Source: Mycobacterium deserti
GTDB lineage: Bacteria > Actinomycetota > Actinomycetes > Mycobacteriales > Mycobacteriaceae
Reading direction: 5' to 3'
Assembly: GCF_025345615.1 (NCBI RefSeq)
Contig: NZ_JAODWD010000004.1
Location: forward strand, 434,001-498,000
Length of the DNA stretch: 64,000 bases
The notes beneath the pieces were generated by a model. That model did no database searches. It was not told where the DNA came from and worked only from the letters and a program-made list of their open reading frames with translations. This document shows, in pieces, positions 7,350-14,511 of this stretch; position 1 is the stretch's first letter; every line of letters begins with the position of its first letter. The position numbers and the translations under genes were made by a program.

Positions 7350-7703
7350 ATGGGCCACGGAGTGGAAGGTCGGTCGGCGCCCCCGGCGACGTTGGACCCG
7401 TCGTCGGCGGCCAAAGTCGCAGAGACTCTGCAGGCCCTGGCCTCTCCCAATCGCCTGCTGATCCTCACCCGGTTGCGTCACTCGCCATGCTCGGTCACCG
7501 AGTTGTCCGCAGCGGTCGGGATGGAACAGCCGGCGGTCTCGAACCAACTCCGACTGCTGCGGACCCTCGGGCTGGTGACCGGTGATCGCAACGGGCGCAC
7601 CATCATCTACCGGCTGTACGACAACCACGTCGCTCAACTGCTCGACGAGGCCGTCTACCACATCGAGCACCTGCGTCTCGGCGCGCGCGACGCGACCGCT
7701 TGA
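7350..7703 (+). CDS. nmtR: nickel/cobalt-sensing ArsR/SmtB repressor
   Basis: A 117-residue winged-helix repressor. The ligand set known for M. tuberculosis NmtR is present at the same numbers: D91, H93, H104 and H107 in the C-terminal helix, plus H3 in the N-terminal MGHGVEGR extension. The recognition helix is around QPAVSNQLRLL. It should bind the operator and repress the divergent ctpJ until nickel or cobalt releases it. M. tuberculosis NmtR has extra C-terminal histidines; here the matching positions 108-110 read LRL, so auxiliary ligands may differ. ATG 7350 is chosen because it restores the conserved metal-binding N terminus; the frame is open far upstream but antisense to ctpJ. Confidence 0.93.
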   Translation: MGHGVEGRSAPPATLDPSSAAKVAETLQALASPNRLLILTRLRHSPCSVTELSAAVGMEQPAVSNQLRLLRTLGLVTGDRNGRTIIYRLYDNHVAQLLDEAVYHIEHLRLGARDATA

Positions 7704-7721
7704 CCGCGCTCCAGCGGTTAC

Positions 7722-8780
7722 CTAGGCCCTCGTCAACGCCTGGTCTTCGTCGGCCTCGTCGGACTTCGGGATGTCGGTGCCGCCCGGCAGGGTCGGCACC
7801 CGGGTCGCCCGCACGTAGACGGTGTCACCCTCCCTGAGCCCCAGCGCCTCGGCGTCACCGCGGGTGATCTGCGCGGTGAACGATGTCTTGTCGGCTGCGT
7901 TGGTCAGCTCCACGCGAACCTCGAAGCCCAGCATGACGATTCGGTCGATCGTCGCGCGCAGAACGCCGGTCGCCTGAACGGTGTCGTCGGTGTTCGCGAT
8001 CGCCATGTCCGGATTGCGGCCCACCCGGATGTCGTGTGGCCGAACCAATGTGCCGTTCAGCGACGCGACCGCGCCGAGAAAAGACATCACGAACGCATTG
8101 GCCGGCTTGTCGTAGACATCGGTCGGCGAGCCGACCTGTTCGATGCGCCCCTTGTTGAGGACCGCGATTCGGTCAGCCACGTCCAGCGCCTCCGCCTGGT
8201 CGTGGGTGACCAGGACCGTGGTGACGTGCACCTCATCGTGAAGTCTGCGCAGCCACGCCCGCAGGTCTTCGCGAACCTTGGCGTCCAGCGCCCCGAACGG
8301 TTCGTCGAGCAGAAGCACCTGTGGGTCTACGGCCAGTGCGCGGGCCAACGCCATGCGCTGACGCTGGCCGCCGGACAGTTGGTTCGGATAGCGCGTCTGA
8401 AAACCTGCCAGTCCCACTACTTCCAGCAGATTGTCGACCTTCTCGGTGATCTCGGACTTCGGCCGCTTGCGGATCCGCAGGCCGAACGCGACGTTGTCGC
8501 GGACCGTCAGATGCTTGAACGCGGCGTAGTGCTGGAACACGAAGCCGATGCCGCGCTGTTGCGGAGGCACACGAGTGACGTCCTGTCCGTTGATCGTGAT
8601 GGTGCCGGTGTCGGGCTGGTCCAGGCCCGCGATGGCGCGCAGCAGCGTCGACTTGCCCGACCCGCTCGGCCCGAGGAGGGCCGTCAGCGAACCCGCAGGG
8701 ACGTCGAAGTCGATGTTGTCCAGCGCGGCGAAATCGCCGTAGTGCTTGTTCGCGCCGCGAACGGTGATGGCGTTGTTCAT
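7722..8780 (-). CDS. cysA: sulfate ABC transporter ATP-binding protein
   Basis: A 352-residue ABC ATPase with Walker A GPSGSGKST (37-45), signature LSGGQRQRMALARAL, Walker B LLLDEP and the switch histidine in LVTHDQAEA, followed by a C-terminal TOBE-like regulatory domain of about 110 residues. It powers the CysT/CysW permeases for sulfate and thiosulfate import. It is the last gene of the subI-cysT-cysW-cysA operon, 18 nt after cysW. Its end lies 18 nt from the convergent nmtR stop. Confidence 0.96.
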   Translation of the reverse strand: MNNAITVRGANKHYGDFAALDNIDFDVPAGSLTALLGPSGSGKSTLLRAIAGLDQPDTGTITINGQDVTRVPPQQRGIGFVFQHYAAFKHLTVRDNVAFGLRIRKRPKSEITEKVDNLLEVVGLAGFQTRYPNQLSGGQRQRMALARALAVDPQVLLLDEPFGALDAKVREDLRAWLRRLHDEVHVTTVLVTHDQAEALDVADRIAVLNKGRIEQVGSPTDVYDKPANAFVMSFLGAVASLNGTLVRPHDIRVGRNPDMAIANTDDTVQATGVLRATIDRIVMLGFEVRVELTNAADKTSFTAQITRGDAEALGLREGDTVYVRATRVPTLPGGTDIPKSDEADEDQALTRA

Positions 8781-8798
8781 GTCAGGTCTCCTTGCGGC

Positions 8799-9611
8799 TT
8801 ACTTGCCGGACTTCTCGCGACGGGAGTCGAGGATCACCTGGGCGATCAGCACGATCACCGCCACCGCCATCAGCAGTGTCGAGATGGCGTACGCGCCGTA
8901 TTCGGCACCGCGGGCGTGGCGGTCCGACACCAGCAGCGTCAGGGTCTGGGAGGTGCCCGGCAGGTTCGACGACACCATGATTACCGCGCCGTACTCACCG
9001 AGGGTGCGTGCGACGGTCAGTACGACGCCGTACATCAGTCCCCACTTGATCGACGGTAGCGTGACCAACCAGAACGTCTGCCAGGAGGTCGAGCCCAGCG
9101 TGGAGGCCGCTTCCTCCTGGTCGGTGCCCAGCTCGTGCAGGACCGGTTCGACCTCGCGGATGACGTACGGGATCGTGACGAAGATGCTGGCGAGCACGAT
9201 GCCGGGAATGCCGAAGATGACCTTGAGGCCCAGGTTGTTCTCGACGAATCCGAGAGCGCCCGCACTGCCCCACAGCAGGATCAGCGCGACGCCGACGACG
9301 ACCGGCGACACCGCGAATGGCAGGTCGATCACGGCCTGCAACACGCTCTTGCCGCGGAATTTGTTGCGCGCCAGGACCAGAGCGGTCGGAACTCCGAAGA
9401 CCACGTTGAGCGGCACGACGATGGCGACCACCAGCAGCGACAGTTGCAGTGCCGAGATCGCCGCTGGTGTGGTGATGGAGTCGACGAAGGCGCCCACGCC
9501 CGGCTCGAATGTGCGCCACAGAATCAACCCGACCGGGACGACCAGCAGGAAAAGCAGATAGGCCAAGGCGACGAACCGGAGCAGTAACCGCGTCGCGGGT
9601 TTCAGGATCAC
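8799..9611 (-). CDS. cysW: sulfate ABC transporter permease CysW
   Basis: A 270-residue integral membrane permease with about six hydrophobic helices and the binding-protein-dependent transport loop near EEAASTLGSTSWQTFW, where it contacts the ATPase. It forms the membrane channel with CysT. The GTG start (9611-9609) overlaps the cysT stop as GTGA. Family size is normal (M. tuberculosis CysW is about 272 residues). Confidence 0.95.
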   Translation of the reverse strand: MILKPATRLLLRFVALAYLLFLLVVPVGLILWRTFEPGVGAFVDSITTPAAISALQLSLLVVAIVVPLNVVFGVPTALVLARNKFRGKSVLQAVIDLPFAVSPVVVGVALILLWGSAGALGFVENNLGLKVIFGIPGIVLASIFVTIPYVIREVEPVLHELGTDQEEAASTLGSTSWQTFWLVTLPSIKWGLMYGVVLTVARTLGEYGAVIMVSSNLPGTSQTLTLLVSDRHARGAEYGAYAISTLLMAVAVIVLIAQVILDSRREKSGK

Positions 9612-10471
9612 GACTCGAGCTCCTCACGCTTGGCCGCCCGCGAGCCGATGGTGCGCAGGATGAACAAGATGACGAAGGAGATCACCAGCAGCACAATGGA
9701 AACCGCCGCCGCACCGGTTCGATCGTCGAACTCGATGAGCTGACGGATGTACTGCGAGGACACTTCGGTTTCACCGGGCACCGCGCCGCCGATCAGCACA
9801 ACCGAGCCGTACTCGCCGATCGCGCGCGAAAAAGCCAGTCCGGCACCGGAAAGCAGGGAGGGCAGCAGCGACGGCAGGATCACCAGCCGGAAGATGGTGA
9901 AGTTGTCGGCGCCCAGCGACGCGGCCGCCTCCTCCACTTCGCGGTCCAACTCCAACAGCACCGGCTGCACTGAGCGCACCACGAACGGCAGCGTGACGAA
10001 CAGCAGGGCGACCGCCACGCCCCACTTCGTGTGTTGAATGTGGACGCCGACCGGGCTGTTCGGGCCGTACAACGCCAGCATCACCAGGCTGGCGACGATG
10101 GTGGGCAGTGCGAAAGGCAGGTCGATGATCGCGTCGACGAATCGCTTGCCCGGAAACGCGTCGCGCGTCAGCACCCAGGCCACGAGCAGTCCGAAGAACA
10201 GGTTGATCACGGCGACGCCCACCGAGATCGTCAGCGTCACCCGGAACGACTCCAGTGCCGCGTTCGACGTGATCGCCTGCCAGAAGGCCTGCCACCCACC
10301 GCCGGTGGACTGCCACACGATCCCGGCGAGGGGCAGCAGGACGATGACCGACAGCCAGGTCGTGGCGACCCCGACGCGCAGCTTTGTGCTGCCGTACCGG
10401 CTCTTGAAGAAGCCCCGCGGCGGCCCGTCCGATGTCGACCGGGCCGCCTCGGGATCAAGAGCAGTTGTCAT
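9608..10471 (-). CDS. cysT: sulfate ABC transporter permease CysT
   Basis: A 287-residue permease with about six membrane helices and an EAA-type loop (EEAAASLGADNFTIF). It pairs with CysW in the sulfate importer. The ATG at 10471-10469 overlaps the subI stop as ATGA. The frame continues upstream of this ATG, but that part is antisense or out of frame with subI and not credible. Confidence 0.95.
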   Translation of the reverse strand: MTTALDPEAARSTSDGPPRGFFKSRYGSTKLRVGVATTWLSVIVLLPLAGIVWQSTGGGWQAFWQAITSNAALESFRVTLTISVGVAVINLFFGLLVAWVLTRDAFPGKRFVDAIIDLPFALPTIVASLVMLALYGPNSPVGVHIQHTKWGVAVALLFVTLPFVVRSVQPVLLELDREVEEAAASLGADNFTIFRLVILPSLLPSLLSGAGLAFSRAIGEYGSVVLIGGAVPGETEVSSQYIRQLIEFDDRTGAAAVSIVLLVISFVILFILRTIGSRAAKREELES

Positions 10472-11496
10472 CCGGTCGCCTGCTTGTAGATCCTGGTGAT
10501 CGAGCCGTTGTCCTTGTCGAACAGGGCCGGATCGACCTCGCCCCAGCCTCCGAGATCGGCGATGGTCCACAACTTCTGCGGGGTCGGGAAGTCGTCGGCG
10601 AAGTCCTCGGCGACCGACGGGTCCACCGGGCGGAAACCGGCTTCCGCCCACAGCTTCTGACCCTCAGGGGTGTAGAGGAAGTTCTTCAGGGCGTTTGCCT
10701 TGTCGACGTGGGCGCTCGAGGTCACCACGGCGACCGGGTTCTCGATCTTGAACGTCTGCGGCGGGTTGACATGCTCAACCGGCTTACCCTGCCGCTCGAT
10801 GTTGATCGCCTCGTTCTCGTAGCTCAGCAGCACGTCCCCGGTGCCCTGCAAGAACAGGTCCGTGGCCTCGCGTCCCGACCCCGGCCGGGTCTTGATGTGC
10901 TCGCCGACGAGCTTGTTGACATAGTCCAGTCCGGCCTGCGTGTTCTGACCGCCGTTGCTCTTGGCCGCATACGGCGCCAACAGATTCCATTTGGCCGAGC
11001 CAGAACTCAGGGGACTCGGGCTGACCACCTCGAGCCCCGGCTGCAACAAATCGTCCCAGTCCCTGATGTTCTTCGGATTGCCCTCGCGGACGACCAGAGA
11101 AACCACCGACCCGAACGGCACACCGCCGGTGACATCGGCGTTCCAGTCCTGCGCGACCTTGTTCGCCTTGACCAACCTGGTGACGTCGGGCTCGACGGAG
11201 AAGTTCACGAGGTCCGCGGGCTTGCCGTCGACGACGCTACGGGACTGGTCACCGGAGGCGCCGTAGGAGGTGGTGACCGCCACGCCCTTACCTTCCTCGG
11301 TGGCCGCGAACGCCGGGATGATCTTGCTCCAGCCGGGCTCGGGCACCGCGTAGGCGACCAGCGTCAGGGTCGTCTCGGCCTTGCCCTGGTCACTGCCTCC
11401 GGCGACGTCACTCGACCCGCCGCCGCAGGCGGCCAGGACGGTGGCCGTGGTGGCCAGTACGGCGGCAGTGCGCCACGACTTACCGATAGCGGGCAT
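10468..11496 (-). CDS. subI: sulfate-binding lipoprotein
   Basis: A 342-residue periplasmic solute-binding protein. The N terminus is a lipoprotein signal ending in VLAAC, so C24 should be lipidated and the protein tethered to the outer face of the membrane. The sequence has the sulfate-binding protein signatures LVAYAVPEPGWSKIIPAF, GASGDQSRSV and the C-terminal GWGEVDPALF. It hands sulfate to CysT/CysW/CysA, encoded directly downstream. The Shine-Dalgarno GAAAGG lies about 6 nt before the ATG and can pair with an upstream CCTTTC. A second polycysteine leader is encoded upstream, tying import to cysteine supply like the nirA operon. Confidence 0.95.
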   Translation of the reverse strand: MPAIGKSWRTAAVLATTATVLAACGGGSSDVAGGSDQGKAETTLTLVAYAVPEPGWSKIIPAFAATEEGKGVAVTTSYGASGDQSRSVVDGKPADLVNFSVEPDVTRLVKANKVAQDWNADVTGGVPFGSVVSLVVREGNPKNIRDWDDLLQPGLEVVSPSPLSSGSAKWNLLAPYAAKSNGGQNTQAGLDYVNKLVGEHIKTRPGSGREATDLFLQGTGDVLLSYENEAINIERQGKPVEHVNPPQTFKIENPVAVVTSSAHVDKANALKNFLYTPEGQKLWAEAGFRPVDPSVAEDFADDFPTPQKLWTIADLGGWGEVDPALFDKDNGSITRIYKQATG

Positions 11497-11502
11497 TGAT
11501 GA

Positions 11503-11548
11503 CCTTTCTTTGAGGGGACTTGACTACGAGTCCCGTCACGTCGAAAGG
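11503..11548 (-). promoter_or_regulatory. RBS-sequestering fold in the subI leader
   Basis: On the minus strand CCTTTC (11548-11543) is complementary to the subI Shine-Dalgarno GAAAGG (11508-11503). Between them is a 6-bp hairpin GGGACT/AGTCCC (11534-11529 with 11520-11515, 8-nt loop). Together they make a stem that would occlude the RBS, the same logic as in the nirA leader. It is weaker and less certain than the nirA fold. Confidence 0.5.
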
Positions 11549-11613
11549 AGAAGGTTTCAGCGTCTGGACATCACACAGCCGCTACCGACACCACACCACG
11601 GACGGGTTTGGAG

Positions 11614-11706
11614 TCAGCGACAACAACAAACATCAGCGACAGCGGAGAAACCCACGGCAATGAGGGCCAAGATGTGGCCACTCTTGTTGCCGGACGCTGT
11701 CTGCAT
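11614..11706 (-). CDS. polycysteine leader peptide upstream of subI
   Basis: A 30-codon reading frame from ATG 11706 ending in AVADVCCCR, with three consecutive Cys codons (TGT TGT TGT, 11628-11620) two codons before the stop. It lies 117 nt upstream of subI, on the same strand, with a near-ideal leaderless promoter. The matching position in M. smegmatis is reported to hold a cysteine-responsive polycysteine sORF. It should sense Cys-tRNA charging and control the sulfate importer operon. In-frame TTG and GTG codons exist downstream, but the promoter spacing picks the ATG. Confidence 0.83.
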   Translation of the reverse strand: MQTASGNKSGHILALIAVGFSAVADVCCCR

Positions 11707-11713
11707 GGCGGGA

Positions 11714-11719
11714 AGAATA
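11714..11719 (-). promoter_or_regulatory. leaderless promoter of the subI cysteine leader
   Basis: TATTCT (11719-11714, minus strand) is a good TANNNT -10 box exactly 7 nt before the ATG at 11706, which predicts transcription starting at the start codon. No clear -35 box. Confidence 0.68.
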
Positions 11720-11756
11720 ACAGAGTCGGCCAACCCGCTCATGTCGAGCGGATCGG

Positions 11757-11843
11757 TCAGCGCGTCAGCAGCCACGCGACGATGACCAGCACCACCAGCA
11801 GGACGAGCGCCAGCGTCACCCGCGATCGCGGCAGCCCGCTCAC
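11757..11843 (-). CDS. 28-residue single-helix membrane micropeptide
   Basis: A tiny reading frame starting at GTG 11843, which overlaps the stop of the 64-residue membrane protein upstream as GTGA. After a short basic start (SGLPRSR) it is almost entirely one hydrophobic helix, VTLALVLLVVLVIVAWLL, ending TR. The coupling, the strand and the clean membrane segment argue that it is translated. Its function is unknown; it may partner the preceding membrane protein. No homologue is recalled with confidence. Confidence 0.5.
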   Translation of the reverse strand: MSGLPRSRVTLALVLLVVLVIVAWLLTR

Positions 11844-12034
11844 TCGACGTCCTCCTCGGAGTGGCGCGCCCGGTGCAACAACCGGATGCCGTTGCCCAGC
11901 GCGCCGTCGAGTACCACCGCAGTCCCATAAGCCAAGGCCAGCACCACGGGCATCACCACCGCGGTCTGGGCGATGAACGGCAGGCCGGAGAGCCACAGTT
12001 CCACCCCGTCCCACCAACTGAGGAAACGGCCCAC
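11840..12034 (-). CDS. small conserved membrane protein (Rv2401A-like)
   Basis: A 64-residue protein starting at GTG 12034 with one or two hydrophobic helices (about residues 14-45) and an acidic tail, HSEEDVE. It occupies the place of the small membrane protein Rv2401A of M. tuberculosis, between the sulfate transporter and the trehalase gene. The function is unknown. The next reading frame overlaps its stop and may form a two-gene unit with it. Confidence 0.6.
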   Translation of the reverse strand: MGRFLSWWDGVELWLSGLPFIAQTAVVMPVVLALAYGTAVVLDGALGNGIRLLHRARHSEEDVE

Positions 12035-12146
12035 CCGGCCAGCCTATTCGATGCCGCGTTCCGGCCTCGACGGCGCTGACCGGCAAACCGTAGACACGCT
12101 GCTGGTCGAGTAGACGCCGGGCACCCCAGCGGTCGATGATGTCCGA

Positions 12147-14162
12147 ATGCTGCAACACACCGAGCCGACCGACGGGTCCCCGTCCGCTGCGGCAGATCTG
12201 CGGCGTGAGGCCCCACTCACCACGACGGCTCCCGTGCCTTATGCGCCCGCTGCGTCGTTACGGAACCCGTTTCCGCCGATCGCCGACTATGCGTTCCTGT
12301 CGGACTGCGAAACCACCTGCCTGATCTCGTCGGCTGGATCGGTCGAATGGCTGTGCGTTCCGCGGCCGGACTCCCCGAGCGTGTTCGGCGCGATCCTGGA
12401 CCGCGGCGCGGGCCATTTCCGGCTGGCGCCGTACGGCGTATCGGTACCGGCCGCGCGGCGCTACCTGCCGGGCAGCTTGATCCTGGAGACCACCTGGCAG
12501 ACCCACACCGGTTGGATGATCGTGCGCGACGCGCTGGTGATGGGTCCGTGGCACGACATCGAGACCCGGTCGCGCACCCACCGCCGCACCCCGATGGACT
12601 GGGATGCCGAGCACATCCTGCTGCGCACTGTGCGCTGTGTGAGCGGCACCGTCGAGTTGGTGATGAACTGCGAGCCGGCGTTCGACTATCACCGCATCGC
12701 CGCCACGTGGGAATACTCGGCGCAGGCGTACGGCGAGGCGATCGCGCGGGCCAGCCGCGACCCCGATGCCCACCCGACGATGCGGCTGACGACGAACCTG
12801 CGACTGGGACTGGAGGGCCACGAAGCCAGGGCACGCACGCGGATGAAGGAAGGCGACAACGCCTACGTGGCGCTGAGCTGGTCGAGGCATCCGGCCCCAC
12901 AGACCTATGACCAGGCAGCCGACAAGATGTGGCAGACCAGCGAGTGCTGGCGGCAGTGGATCAACATCGGCGACTTCCCCGATCACCCGTGGCGGGCGTA
13001 CCTGCAGCGCAGCGCGTTGACACTCAAGGGCCTGACGTACTCACCGACCGGCGCGTTGCTGGCGGCCCCAACGACGTCACTACCGGAAACCCCTCAGGGC
13101 GAACGCAACTGGGATTATCGCTACGCATGGGTGCGCGACTCGACGTTCGCGTTGTGGGGCCTGTACACGTTGGGTCTCGACCGTGAGGCCGACGACTTCT
13201 TCGCATTCATCGCCGACGTGTCGGGCGCGAACAACGGTGAGCGCCACCCACTTCAGGTCATGTACGCGGTAGGCGGGGAACGCAGCCTGGTCGAAGAGGA
13301 ACTGCACCACCTGTCGGGCTACGACGGCGCACGTCCGGTGCGGATCGGCAACGGCGCCTACAACCAGATGCAACACGACATCTGGGGCACGATGCTGGAT
13401 TCGGTGTATCTGCACGCCAAATCGCGCGAGCAGATCTCCGACACGCTGTGGCCGGTGCTCAAGCAACAGGTCGAGGAGGCCATCAAACACTGGAAAGAGC
13501 CCGACCGCGGCATCTGGGAGGTGCGCGGCGAGCCGCAGCATTTCACCTCCAGCAAGATCATGTGCTGGGTCGCACTGGACCGCGGCTCGAAACTTGCTGA
13601 GCTGCAAGGCGAGAAGTCCTACGCCCAGCAGTGGCGGGCGATCGCCGAGGAAATCAAGGCCGACGTGCTCAAGAACGGCGTCGACGCTCGCGGCGTGCTC
13701 ACGCAGCGCTACGGTGACGACGCGCTCGACGCGTCTCTGCTCCTGGCCGTGCTGACGCGCTTCCTGCCGCCGGACGATCCGCGGGTGCGGGCCACCGTCC
13801 TGGCCATCGCCGACGAGCTGACCGAGGAGGGGCTCGTGCTGCGCTACCGCGTCGAGGAGACCGACGACGGGCTCTCCGGCGAGGAGGGCACATTTACAAT
13901 CTGTTCGTTCTGGCTGGTATCGGCTCTGGTCGAGATCGGCGAGTTTCACCGGGCCAGACATCTGTGCGAACGGCTGCTGTCGTTCGCGAGCCCACTGCAC
14001 CTGTACGCCGAGGAGATCGAACCGCGCACCGGAAGGCACCTGGGCAACTTCCCGCAGGCGTTCACCCACCTGGCGTTGATCAACGCCGTTGTGCACGTGA
14101 TCCGCGCCGAGGAGGAGGCCGACAGTTCCGGCGTGTTCGTGCCGGCTAACGCTCCGATGTAG
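12147..14162 (+). CDS. GH15-family trehalase
   Basis: A 671-residue glucoamylase-like (GH15) enzyme, orthologue of Rv2402. The M. smegmatis orthologue has been reported as a trehalase, hydrolysing trehalose to glucose. The N-terminal domain (about 40-260) starts with ADYAFLSDCETTCLISSAGS; the (alpha/alpha)6 barrel follows. The probable general acid is E458 in GIWEVRGE and the general base lies in AEEIEPRTGRH (about 622-625). The aromatic NWDYRYAWVRDS segment (321-332) lines the active site. No signal peptide is seen, so it should act on cytosolic trehalose. ATG 12147 is the first start in frame; the poorly conserved first 40 residues leave the exact start open. Confidence 0.88.
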   Translation: MLQHTEPTDGSPSAAADLRREAPLTTTAPVPYAPAASLRNPFPPIADYAFLSDCETTCLISSAGSVEWLCVPRPDSPSVFGAILDRGAGHFRLAPYGVSVPAARRYLPGSLILETTWQTHTGWMIVRDALVMGPWHDIETRSRTHRRTPMDWDAEHILLRTVRCVSGTVELVMNCEPAFDYHRIAATWEYSAQAYGEAIARASRDPDAHPTMRLTTNLRLGLEGHEARARTRMKEGDNAYVALSWSRHPAPQTYDQAADKMWQTSECWRQWINIGDFPDHPWRAYLQRSALTLKGLTYSPTGALLAAPTTSLPETPQGERNWDYRYAWVRDSTFALWGLYTLGLDREADDFFAFIADVSGANNGERHPLQVMYAVGGERSLVEEELHHLSGYDGARPVRIGNGAYNQMQHDIWGTMLDSVYLHAKSREQISDTLWPVLKQQVEEAIKHWKEPDRGIWEVRGEPQHFTSSKIMCWVALDRGSKLAELQGEKSYAQQWRAIAEEIKADVLKNGVDARGVLTQRYGDDALDASLLLAVLTRFLPPDDPRVRATVLAIADELTEEGLVLRYRVEETDDGLSGEEGTFTICSFWLVSALVEIGEFHRARHLCERLLSFASPLHLYAEEIEPRTGRHLGNFPQAFTHLALINAVVHVIRAEEEADSSGVFVPANAPM

Positions 14163-14226
14163 GGGCGGTTGCGCTTCAGGATCATCGTGGGCGGATGTCT
14201 TGGCGGTCGCCGGTCCGTCACCGACC

Positions 14227-14499
14227 ATGGCATTCATGAGCTACCGCACGTCTCGCACCCATGACACCTCGCGCAAGGTCATCGACACCGCCATCGGCGT
14301 CCTGGTCGGTCTACGCGGCTGCACTCCGGAGGTTGCGTTCGCCGAATTGGTGCAGGTCGTGCGCCAGACGGGAATCGGCATCGGCAGCATCGCCGCCGGA
14401 TTGGTCGCGGTGGCCAGCGGCACCGCGTCGGCCGACAACGCCGAGGCCTTCAATGCCTGGGGCGAGCTGATCCGCGAACGAGTGGTCGCGCTGGCCTGA
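14227..14499 (+). CDS. ANTAR-domain mini-protein
   Basis: A 90-residue protein that is essentially one ANTAR-type helical bundle: KVIDTAIGVLVGLRGCTPEVAFAELVQ followed by VVRQTGIGIGSIAAGLV fits the three-helix RNA-binding antitermination domain (AxGxLM...C...A...L...A...L..VA). There is no receiver, GAF or PAS domain, so no input is visible. ANTAR proteins bind paired hexaloop hairpins and suppress termination. ATG 14227 is used; an ATG at 14236 is also possible. It is 64 nt after the trehalase gene and may be cotranscribed. The fold assignment is from pattern alone and is moderate. Confidence 0.6.
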   Translation: MAFMSYRTSRTHDTSRKVIDTAIGVLVGLRGCTPEVAFAELVQVVRQTGIGIGSIAAGLVAVASGTASADNAEAFNAWGELIRERVVALA

Positions 14500-14511
14500 C
14501 CGATCCGCCGG

